Shown here: piece by piece, positions 49,771-58,298 of the stretch | Numbering within the stretch: position 1 is the stretch's first letter | How the letters are laid out: the number at the start of each line of letters is the position of its first letter | Assembly: GCA_003116975.1 (NCBI GenBank) | Contig: BGKB01000037.1 | Location: forward strand, 186,001-250,000 | Reading direction: 5' to 3' | DNA from: Aurantiochytrium sp. KH105 | Lineage: Eukaryota; Sar; Bigyra; Thraustochytrida; Thraustochytriidae | DNA length: 64,000 nt | Made by a program: the position numbers and the translations under genes | The notes under the pieces: generated by a model | Database searches by the model: none | Seen by the model: only the letters and a program-made list of their open reading frames with translations | Told to the model about the DNA's origin: nothing

Positions 49771-50531
49771 TTTCGATCCATCTTGATTGAGCTACAAAAC
49801 ATTATGAGTAGTAAAAAGGTCATGTCTTTGATTGCACTTGCATTCATTTCAACAATTTCAACAATAGAAGAATAGGTAATACCACCGAATGCGATCAAGG
49901 GAAATTTCCAATCAAGTGTTCAAATGTTAGTTCATCTCCCCCATTCTGAACCGATCAGCCAGTCCGCCAAGCAGTCAGCAATGGTCGGGGCGCTTCGTGA
50001 TGGCATCACCGAATCATCAAGAAATTCAACTTCGACTTTACGAGCTCATCAGAGACAAGATTGTAAGAATTGACAAGCGTGAGCCAGGACAATCGAATTG
50101 TCTGCATTCGCATTTTTTTTTTTTCTGCTGCTTCTCTCAAATTATATTTCTTGAAATGGTAACTTGCGCACTGGCTGACATGAAGAACTTTCGCAAAGCG
50201 GCCAAAAGGTGAAGATACTCTCTCCAGGTTTGAAGACAACATGAAGAAGGAACATCAGCTAACACACCTTACGAGGCGCCAGAAGTGACCGACCGACGTG
50301 GACGAAGAAGAGGCGACGCACGGTGCGCGATATTGCGCATGCGCACGCGCATCATCTCAACCTCCCCTCCCCTGCAAGCCTGCAAAGCCTACCCAGCAAG
50401 CCAGCTAGCTGACTAAGCGAGCGAGCGTGGCAGACAGAGCAGGGCAAAGCAAGGCTAGACAAGGGCAAGGCAAGGCAAAGCAAGCCAAAAGCAAAGCAAA
50501 GCTAAGCTAGCAATGCTGCCGAGAAGCCATT
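49771..50531. other. Convergent intergenic, HBS1 / ACP
   Basis: About 760 bases. The first part is AT-rich with short direct repeats (TTTCAACAA twice near 49850). A self-complementary TGCGCATGCGCA lies near 50335. The end has AAGGCAAGGCAAAGC-type runs near 50450-50500. No gene seen. Confidence 0.6.
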
Positions 50532-50963
50532 TTACTGGGCCTGGGGGTGCTGTGAGACAAACTTGACGGCGTCGTCGCAGGTGAGGATCTTCTCAGCCTG
50601 GTCGTCGGGGATCTCAATAACAAACTCCTCCTCAATGGCCATGACGAGCTCGACAGCGTCGAGCGAGTCGAGGCCGAGGTCGTTGATGAAGTGCGCCTCG
50701 GGCTTGACCTTGGAGGCATCGACCTTGTCGAAGTTCTTGATCACCTCGATCACGCGCTCCTGCACCTCCGCCTCTGGCAAGAAGGTGGACGACGCCGAGA
50801 AGGCGCGCACGCCCATGTTCAGGGTCACCGGGGCGCGCAGCTGCGCAAGGGGCGCGGGCTGGACCAGGCTGACGCGGGCCGCCTGGCGCGCGGCGAGCAT
50901 GCCGCTGCGGGCGCCGAGGGCGCGGCCGCCGTTGCGGGCGAGGGTCGTGGCGACGCGGCGCAT
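50532..50963 (-). CDS. NDUFAB1: Mitochondrial acyl carrier protein
   Basis: Carries acyl chains on a phosphopantetheine arm in mitochondrial fatty acid synthesis, and is also a subunit of respiratory complex I and a partner of LYR proteins. The product is 143 residues from the ATG at 50963. Residues 1-60 are rich in Arg, Ala and Ser with almost no acid, a mitochondrial targeting sequence. The carrier domain has [20 protein letters not shown] with the attachment Ser100, then [20 protein letters not shown]. Length and motif are typical of NDUFAB1. Its 5' side has a CAG-repeat leader and the motif array at 51101-51295. Confidence 0.96.
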   Translation of the reverse strand: MRRVATTLARNGGRALGARSGMLAARQAARVSLVQPAPLAQLRAPVTLNMGVRAFSASSTFLPEAEVQERVIEVIKNFDKVDASKVKPEAHFINDLGLDSLDAVELVMAIEEEFVIEIPDDQAEKILTCDDAVKFVSQHPQAQ

Positions 50964-50974
50964 CTTCCTGGACT

Positions 50975-50994
50975 TGCTGCTGCTGCTACTGCGC

Positions 50995-51028
<34 letters not shown>

Positions 51029-51055
51029 ACCTGCTGCTGCTGCTGCTGCTGCTGC
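50975..51055 (-). repeat. CAG trinucleotide repeat in the ACP leader
   Basis: On the - strand two blocks of about eight to nine CAG units plus shorter ones, within 12-95 bases upstream of the ACP start codon, broken once by GTGAG. Likely transcribed as 5' UTR. Confidence 0.9.
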
Positions 51056-51100
51056 TTGCGATCTATCGGCTCTGCCTCGCCGCCGCTCCTTTCGCTGTCG

Positions 51101-51295
51101 CCACTCGCGGCGCAATTGTGCACTTGCGCACGCATACATTCACTTGCACCTTACATTGTGGACTTGCGCAGCCGCCATTGCGCACTTGCGCGCGCAACCG
51201 GGGCGCGGCGCCCCAAGCGCAGCACAATGGCGGCTGCGCAAGTCTACAATGGCGGCCACAACTGCACAATGGCGGCCGCAAGTGCGCTATGGCAG
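51101..51295. repeat. 20-bp motif array with an orientation switch, upstream of ACP
   Basis: Left half (about 51111-51200): four to five units at 20-bp steps on the + strand, starting CACTTGC or GACTTGC, the third ending GCCGCCATTG. Right half (about 51223-51290): units in reverse, with CAATGGCGGC then GCAAGT, again at 20-21 bp. The switch point is a GC-rich near-palindrome (GGGGCGCGGCGCCCC) near 51200-51214. It lies about 160-330 bases upstream of the ACP start codon and belongs to the same family as the array at 5704-5880. Confidence 0.75.
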
Positions 51296-52061
51296 ACTAC
51301 GGCGACTTCAGCCTTTCTTCTTCTTCGTTCGCTGCTGCGCCGCGTCGCCGCGCGTCGGACGCGGGGCGGCCGCAGCGCGGGCTCAGCCTGCGCCGCCCCG
51401 CCTGCGCCGCCCCGCCGCGCAACCCCTCGCCCGCGGCCGCCGCCCAGCGCAGTCCGCCCGGCGCCCTCGGCTGCGGCAGCGACGGGGAGGAAGGAGAAAG
51501 AAGAAGAAGAAGAAGAAGAAAGAAGCAGAACGAGAAGGAGAATGAAGATAGCGCCGGTTCCGCAATTGTTCTGGAAAGGTTCCACCGCAGCGTGGTCTAT
51601 CTGGAACCCTAGTTATTGTTGGGTGTATGTGCGGGTTGCAGATAGTCTATGTCGCAGCTGTTTCCAAGCGAACAAGGGGAGAGTTCGCAGCCAGCGAAGG
51701 TGTGCGCCTACTTCGTGGGAACGTGCGTGGAGGATGCGCGCAAGATTGAAGCAAATGCTGGGTTTCTGCAGCGAGCAATTTGCGTATGCAAGTGTGGAGC
51801 CAACGCGAGACCAACCAGGGGGAATCCTGATTCGCATTTGTTTCTTGTGGAACCCGAACATTTCTTAATCCAGGCCAAGGAAATCCTCTACCCAAAGCTC
51901 CAAGCGCGATCTACGATGAATGATCGGGTCGTCAGAAAAACAAAACCAAACAACACAGCTGGCGTCAAATTCGTCTGGCTGATCAAACTTGCGCAAAAAA
52001 GTCTATTCCATCTTATTTATGTATCGTGCAACGAGAGGCGATCAAGAGTGCTCATCCTTGG

Positions 52062-54701
52062 TTAGAGCTCATCCTTGGCAGCCTTGCGGCGGCGTCTACG
52101 ACGCCTTCGACGCGCCTTGGCAGCTGAAGCAGCGGCGGCCTCGGCCTCTTTTTTCTCTTGTTCAGCCTTCTTGCGCTTTTCCTCTTTCAAGAGCTCCATC
52201 TCTGCCTTGACCTCGAGCTTGCGACGCTTGCGCTCGGCCTCTTCTTCGGCGCGAATCTCGGCGAGAAAGTCGTCCTCATCCTCATCCTCATCCCCCTCCA
52301 TACTTGCCTCATTTGCGGCGCCAGAATGACCCGACGTGGACGCACGCGATGGCAGAGAAGCGCAGTCGACATTTTCGCCAAATTCCGGACGTGCATCCAA
52401 TGTCTCGGAGTTCTTGCCAAAGCCGCTGGCGATGCTGATAAGAAACTTTTCTGCGTTCGCGGCTGACAAACCTTGAAACATTCTGAAAAAGATACGCTTG
52501 CGAGGGTGGTAGACCCCAAGCGTGGGCAAACCTGAGGCGTCCATCTGAAACCCGGACAAAAAGGACTCATGGCAAGTTGCGTCCACCCACATAAATCGCA
52601 ACTTGGCAGCACCGCTCGGAGTCCCCAAAAGTTTTTCTCGCGAGCCTTGAAGCAAAGCCTTCTGCATGTCAAGATCAGCGTTGAGCGGATTCCCATCAAG
52701 AAAGCCAATCGCGCACAGCAGCTGCGGCGAAGAACCGTCCTCAGGGCACAGACGGGCCCAATCCTCTGCACTCGAAATGACGGCCATGTCTTTGGAGGCG
52801 TCATCAAGGGGGCCAGAGGCGCCGGTCTCCGATTGAAAGGACTCAGTCTGCGAAAGAGTCTCTTCCCCGGTCTCCTCGCCCTGGATCCTCACACCAAGAG
52901 AAGCACCATGGGTGCGCACCCACGCATGCAATGCACGCTGTGCGTCCTCATCCTTTGTCATTTGAGCGACTTGAATCATGAAGCCGAGCATGCGCTGGTA
53001 AGAAAACTTGCCATAGGCCTGGCGATCGTACAAAGAAATCATCATGCGCAACTCGTCCTTGCCCGGTACCTTTTCCGTGCCAATAGCCACAAGTTGCGGT
53101 ACCGAAATGCCTGGAGGCATCCCGAACGAGGTTTGCAGCTCGTCTGCAGAAGGGTTTGCACGGTATGCGATGAGCGCGAGGCCCTCCGCTGCGGCTGCTG
53201 CGCTCACGAGCATCGCAGGCGGGTCTGGCTTGTTGCCTAACAGGACTACGGGGAGGAGGTGACTTTGCACGGCCATGCTGATAAAGTTCTGCAGCATACT
53301 TCCATCAGGCAGCTTCATAACAACGTCAGGAATCGAAGCTAACGCCTTGGAGCGCGCTTCCGTCAAGGAGTCTGTTCGTGCTCCACTGTCGAAGCCCCGA
53401 AGATCCTCATCTTCATCATCAGAGGCACTCGACTTTCGAACAAAATCCCATTCCGTGACTGCCCACGCCGAGCCCTCTTCACGGAGAAGGTCCTTCGCGT
53501 CTGCAGGAGGGCACAATGCCTCCATGGCAGAAGCGTGTTCTGCTCCTTCTTTTTCTTTCAATGAGTCACAGTGAACCTGCACCATGGTCACGCCGTGTGA
53601 CTTGGCGCGAAGCTTGTCCCAGTCCGGGGGTGTTTGAGCGTTCCCCGAGACACGCGCCGCGAGAACAATCGGCATCTTTTGCGAGAGGACCTCATCACGA
53701 AGTTGCGCAAGGGACGTCACAAGGCCCGAAGCAAGCGCATTCGACTTGGCCTGGTCTTCAGCTTGCCCTGACTCCCCAGCCTTGCCGCCTTGACGACTTT
53801 CACCGGCCCCAGACCTGAGCAAATCAAGCCCTGCGTCAGCTTCTAAGAAGTTGGCAAGGTCCTGCAGGCCCGTACTTTTTCCCGTTGAAAGGTCGAGAGA
53901 TACCCAAGTCTTCTCCGAGGGCTTGAACGCTGCAAGGCGGGGAACACCTTCCCCAGCACCGCCGATAATGGCCTCTACCGTAGACGCCTCTTCCGAGCCT
54001 GCCTCAAAGTTCGAGTACTGAGCTACGGGAATCGAGGCTCCTTGCGCAAGACGCGCGAGGGCCGCCACGGTTGCGCTCGGTTGCTTCTTGGTACTCAGCA
54101 TTAGCGCTCCACCCTTGCCAGAGTCTTGCACTTGTTCTGCCCATTGCGAAAAGTTTGCACCTGTGACCACTTCCACTGGAGCTTCCTTCAGAATGGCGTC
54201 CTGTAGAAAGCGCTTAATGGCACGAGCATTGTCGTGGCCGCTGTACATGTGGAATTCGCGGTAGAACTCATCCTTTTTGTACGCGTTTCTTTGCCCTGGC
54301 TCGACGTAAAGACGGAGCTGGGGAAGTCCCAACTGTGCGAGATTTCCGCCCAGCGCTTTGACATTCGCCGCGTCGAGGACATCCACGGTGGCAAACTTGG
54401 CTAGCCCGTTGCTGCTGCGCGCGGTAGTCTCAAGAAGCGCCTCGAGCGTCTGGCATTGAGGACAGCCTTGGGACGCAGTCACCAGAACTGCCCACGCCTC
54501 ACGGGATCGATACACTTGTGAATCGAGATCTTCGCCCGTCAGAGACTGCACGAGCGCAGCGTCCGTAGTTCCGGCCTCTGCAGCTGCATCTGCTCCCGCC
54601 GCCGCCGCCGCCGCCTCCTCGCTCGCTGCCACTACCGCGCACAGCAGGCTCGCGATCGCCAACTTCGCCAGCGTGGCGGCTCGAACACTCCTGCGGACCA
54701 T
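52062..54701 (-). CDS. Large ER lumenal PDI-like protein with thioredoxin folds and KDEL tail
   Basis: About 879 residues from the ATG at 54701, which starts a signal peptide (LAKLAIASLLCAVVAASEE). The first thioredoxin-like domain (about 46-185) has CPQC near residue 80 where classic PDIs have CGHC, and a conserved proline in LGLPQLRLYV. At least two or three more thioredoxin-like folds follow without CxxC. The last (about 690-800; AKLRFMWVDATC, ASGLPTLGVYHPRKRIFF) resembles the C-terminal domain of PDIA6. The tail is acidic, then a charged coiled coil, then a run of about ten Arg, and ends in KDEL, the ER retrieval signal. A role in ER folding or redox is inferred. CPQC would probably be more reducing, or bind rather than oxidise. 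The poly-Arg next to KDEL is odd. There is no intron. Confidence 0.87.
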   Translation of the reverse strand: MVRRSVRAATLAKLAIASLLCAVVAASEEAAAAAAGADAAAEAGTTDAALVQSLTGEDLDSQVYRSREAWAVLVTASQGCPQCQTLEALLETTARSSNGLAKFATVDVLDAANVKALGGNLAQLGLPQLRLYVEPGQRNAYKKDEFYREFHMYSGHDNARAIKRFLQDAILKEAPVEVVTGANFSQWAEQVQDSGKGGALMLSTKKQPSATVAALARLAQGASIPVAQYSNFEAGSEEASTVEAIIGGAGEGVPRLAAFKPSEKTWVSLDLSTGKSTGLQDLANFLEADAGLDLLRSGAGESRQGGKAGESGQAEDQAKSNALASGLVTSLAQLRDEVLSQKMPIVLAARVSGNAQTPPDWDKLRAKSHGVTMVQVHCDSLKEKEGAEHASAMEALCPPADAKDLLREEGSAWAVTEWDFVRKSSASDDEDEDLRGFDSGARTDSLTEARSKALASIPDVVMKLPDGSMLQNFISMAVQSHLLPVVLLGNKPDPPAMLVSAAAAAEGLALIAYRANPSADELQTSFGMPPGISVPQLVAIGTEKVPGKDELRMMISLYDRQAYGKFSYQRMLGFMIQVAQMTKDEDAQRALHAWVRTHGASLGVRIQGEETGEETLSQTESFQSETGASGPLDDASKDMAVISSAEDWARLCPEDGSSPQLLCAIGFLDGNPLNADLDMQKALLQGSREKLLGTPSGAAKLRFMWVDATCHESFLSGFQMDASGLPTLGVYHPRKRIFFRMFQGLSAANAEKFLISIASGFGKNSETLDARPEFGENVDCASLPSRASTSGHSGAANEASMEGDEDEDEDDFLAEIRAEEEAERKRRKLEVKAEMELLKEEKRKKAEQEKKEAEAAAASAAKARRRRRRRRRKAAKDEL

Positions 54702-55756
54702 CGCGTCCACGCGAGCGTCTTCCAGCACCAAAAGACCTGCCTGGCTTTCCGAGGCCACCGCGCCTCGCGCACACGAGTTCCTCCCTACCGCGTCTCCTTC
54801 AGGCCACCTGCGCAGGGACGTTCTCGAACTGGCCGGAGCCCAAGTCTTCACGAGACCCAAACCGCCGGCCGGTAGCTTGGCAGCTGTTCCAGAATGCTGC
54901 AAGCCGTGGTACTACTTGTTTGGCTAACGCCAAGCAAGGATGGACGAACAGCTTGACTTTCTTTCTGTCAACTACGGTCATCATGAACGAGCCAAGCACG
55001 GCCACGGAAGAATTGGTAGTAGCAGGCCAAAACCAGATGATGGCAAGTCTTCTGCGAAAGGTCGATGCGAGCCCTGAAAAGTGGGTCTCATAGTCATTGG
55101 TACCTTATCTGGCGCCTTTGCGTGGTCGATACCTTTTACTCCATTACGACAGGCATTGCCACCACCCCACGAGGCCCGAATACATACTTCAAGCGATGAC
55201 TTTTCGTCTTCGAAGGTTTTGTGGCTAATAAAAGACCAGGTTTGCGCTCTCCAGGCCGAGCCGAAGCCAAGCGTCCTCGCCGCGGTCTGCGAAACGCCAG
55301 TGCGGACTGTGCCCAAATCCACGATAAGACGGTCTTTCCTGCCTGGCCCGACCTGCTGGCTGAATGAAATAAAGAGCACCTTTACCTGGGCCAACTGTGT
55401 TGCTGAGCCTTGACTATTGTGTTTACTGATCTTTTACTACTGTGCTGTCACAGTGGATAATAATAATAGTAGTAGTAGTAGGCCTCCTAATATGCTATGG
55501 ATCTCAACGGATAGGATGTGACAGAGACAAAGTGTCCCTAGATAGGTTTCGGCAATCTATCCGCTTCGGCCAAACGTATACTTTGCTTGGAAAGAGAGAC
55601 CAGCCTATTTGGTGCATTGGGGAACGAGCAGGCGAGCGTTGGAGACAGCCAAACCGCAATTGAAGGACTTGTTGCCTGCCGCCAAAAGGTTGGGTGCTCG
55701 GCTTCTTGCTCCTTACTAGCTTTGTCTTCTTCCGCGCACGGCTTCAGGCGATCAAC
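54702..55756. other. Divergent intergenic, KDEL protein / Cys-rich receptor-like protein
   Basis: About 1 kb. Apart from the candidate small spliced gene at 54983-55228, it contains a TAG run near 55465-55480 (AATAGTAGTAGTAGTAGG). No other gene seen. Confidence 0.5.
54983..55228 (+). CDS. Candidate small two-exon gene (57 residues)
   Basis: An ATG at 54983 opens a frame of 32 codons plus two bases to a possible donor at 55081 (GTGGGT). An acceptor at 55152 (pyrimidines, then GACAG) restores a frame that runs to a TAA at 55226-55228. The product would be 57 residues, polar at the start (SLLRKVDASPEK) and His/Arg-rich after the junction. Without splicing the frame stops after 36 codons. The intron would be 72 bases, short but similar to the 96-base intron of the SMIM13-like gene. 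I do not recognise the product. Its size resembles small mitochondrial assembly factors, but there is no motif to support that. Confidence 0.28.
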
Positions 55757-57909
55757 ATGATGATCCGCACAGCGCTCTGTGTGCTCGCCATTGCCACGCT
55801 TTGCGCAGAGACACTCGGCGCTACACCTACCGCATTTGACGTGGACTGGACGAGTGATCGAATTTATGGTCTCGAGTAAGTTGCACGAAGAAGACTCTTC
55901 CTTTCCTTTCCTTTCCTTTCCTTTTCTATTCTATTCTATTCTGTTCTTTCTTTCTTTCTTTCTTTCTTTCTCTGAATTGAACTTTCGGCTAACGCGTTCC
56001 CTTTTGATTGGTCCGTAGTGTCGACCTCAAGAACTGCACAGACATGGTACTCCCTTCGGGATATTCAGACTTTCTAGGTTTCCATCCTCAAATTTACTTT
56101 CTTTCTGATAACCAGGTCGACAAGGATCAAGGCACTGATGAGACTCTCGTAGATACTGCACGCTACTATCAGAACGGCACGTTCTTCAACCAGACGCTTT
56201 CTGGTGTTGTCCGCTACTTTAAGCTTGGAGAGGGCTACACGCTCGGGTTCAAGTGGCGTGTGTATGGCACCGATCGTTCCACGAAGCCATACGGATGGAC
56301 GACATTCCCTCTTCCCGAAGATGCACCTAAATCGCTTTGGGAGGATAAGACCTTGGGCTATGAGAACGCGGACAGCACAGTACATTCCGGACGCATCGTT
56401 GGCATTGACAACGACGACACATACGGCAACTGTAATTTTGTGATTCGAATGTACGCCAAACGGTGCGTGAATGGCGAGTTTATCGACTATGCAAACAGCC
56501 CGGGCCCATGCTTATCGTGCCCAGCTGGCTCATACTGCCCTGGTGGATTTACGAGCGTCCAATGCTCGCCAGGAACCTTTTCGAGCGGTGGCCAGGCCGA
56601 GTGCACGCTGTGCCCAAGCGGAACGTACTCGACGACGGTGGGGGCAACCTCTTGCGATGAATGCCCGGCTGGTACATACCGCAACGCCTCAGAGACATAC
56701 GGATGCCAACCATGCGCGGCTGGTCTTTTCGGTACCGGCAACGGGGTCGACGCCTTGTGCGATGGCGAATGTGCAGCAGGTTTTGCCTGTCCAGAGGGAT
56801 CTTCAAGCCAATTTGAGACAGAGTGCGAACCTGGCTATTGGAGCTCCGCAGGCAGCGGCGAGTGCAGCATTTGCCCCGTCGGCACATACGGTACAGGCAG
56901 GAGCACTAGTGCTGCATGTTCCGGGCAATGCAGTGCAGGTTACTTTTGCCCTGCAGGCTCGAGCAGCTCCAAGCAGGAAAGCTGCTCGACCTCGAATCCG
57001 GCAGTGTATTGTGAAGCTGGCGCGCAAGAGCGCCAGGTTGTCGACGATGGCTGGTATACGGAGGGCGAATCGGAGAGCCTGCGTCAGTCCGCCAAAATCT
57101 GTGAAAAGGGCTACAAGTGCAAGAATGGAAACAAGGAGGAGTGCCCCGAAGGAACCTACCAGGACGAAGAGGGCCAAGCCCAGTGCAAGACGTGCGATGC
57201 ATGCAACGCCAACAATTACATGAATGGATGCAGTGGTGCGTCTGCCGGATCATGTGCGGAGTGCACAATCACCGAAGAGAATTACATGACCCTCTGCAAT
57301 AACGCTACTGTGATCTCAACATGCGACGGGTCTGGCACAAGCGATACATCCGCATGCTACTCGTGCAACGAAGCCAACGGGACCGCCACGAATGCGTCCG
57401 CGACCGAGGCAGAGGTGGCTTCGATGAACTCGACGGAGCTTACGGAAATGTACGGTCTCAATTGCCGGTCGGCTCTGGTAAGCCTGAACGTGGATGGCAT
57501 CAAGCCATGGACCATCGGCACCGCAGTTGGATGTGTGACACTTGTGTTTGCCGTTATTCTCTTGCTGATTTACCGCAAGCGCAAGGAGATGCGGCGTCGC
57601 ATGCAGCAACTCGACCGAGAGAACAAGAGCTACGCCAACGACCAAGACCTGGCGAACGCCATGCAAAATAACGTGAATCCGCTCTTTAGCAAGCGAAACG
57701 ACGACGGCTCACGTATGGACGCGGATGCTGCTTCTGCAATTTACAAAGAAGAGCTTGACGAGATCAAAACACACAGATTGGCACTTGAAGAGGAAGTACG
57801 CCGTCTGAAAAAGGCACAACAGCAATCTGAAGTTCAGGTAGTGCCGCGTCAGCCGACGGAGCGCATGCAGCCAAAACGGAAACAGTTTACGGGCGTCCAG
57901 CTTCAATAA
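55757..57909 (+). CDS. Cys-rich type I membrane protein, receptor-like, two exons
   Basis: Exon 1 (55757-55875) encodes a signal peptide (MMIRTALCVLAIATLCAETLG) and ends before GTAAGT; exon 2 (56019-57909) starts after CCGTAG. The junction completes an Asp codon. The 143-base intron is mostly a CTTTC/TTCTA/CTTT tract. The product is about 669 residues. An N-terminal lumenal domain of about 130 residues is followed by a Cys-rich region (about 190-470) with tandem C-x-x-CPAGSYCPGG, C-PSGTYS and CPAGTY units. These are the GCC2/GCC3 (ephrin-receptor-like) repeats common in protist surface proteins. A single transmembrane helix (about 538-558), a basic stop-transfer KRKEMRRRMQQ and a coiled-coil cytoplasmic tail follow. 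N-glycosylation sequons (NGT, NAS, NAT) are frequent. Ligand and role are unknown. Confidence 0.88.
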
Positions 57910-58298
57910 CAGTTGTGGGACGGCTATGTAAAAATACAACTTTGTCTCGCTCGTTAAAAAGCAACAGAACGGAAAAAAATAAAAAAATTGAATGAAACGA
58001 TCGGTTGATGAACTTTGAGTAAGCTTGCCATTTGCGTTTCCCTTTCGTGTATCTCTGTACGTGCTGAGACTGAACCTAGATCTACTCTTTACGATCATTC
58101 ATTCGTTCACTGATTCATGTATCAGACTGACACTTGTCATCCAAAAAAAAAAGGCAGAAGATTCTCTTTGGTGTTTGAGATGAACATTAGTCCTCAATGA
58201 AAACACAAAGCAACAACACTCACGCTTTGCATCCTTACTTGAAGGAAAAGTAAATCAAAGACGCATTGAGCCCATCGTTTACAAAGGAAATGCGCGGT
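57910..58298. other. Convergent intergenic, Cys-rich protein / LEO1
   Basis: AT-rich 3' flank with A runs (57973-57987, 58142-58153) on the + strand. No gene seen. Confidence 0.6.

Larger units (their letters stand above)
50964..52061. other. Intergenic, ACP promoter and 3' flank of the KDEL protein gene
   Basis: Holds the CAG leader and the motif array on the left and a GAA run near 51495-51525. To the right is an AT-richer stretch. A 138-codon + strand frame (51649-52065) starts with ATG but has no family resemblance and overlaps the end of the next gene; it is not called. Confidence 0.55.

Noticed and set aside
50326-50353. NRF1-like palindrome TGCGCATGCGCA
   Set aside because: It lies between two convergent 3' ends, far from any start codon, and alternating GC sequences are common in this DNA.
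50975-51031. Possible 5' UTR intron in the ACP leader (CAG before GTGAG at 51030-51026, - strand)
   Set aside because: The next usable acceptors before the start codon would make an intron below about 60 bases with no pyrimidine tract; the donor-like match is likely a broken CAG repeat.
51649-52065. 138-codon + strand frame with ATG
   Set aside because: No recognisable domain, overlaps the stop of the KDEL protein gene, and sits in a sequence with no codon bias; could be reconsidered with transcript data.
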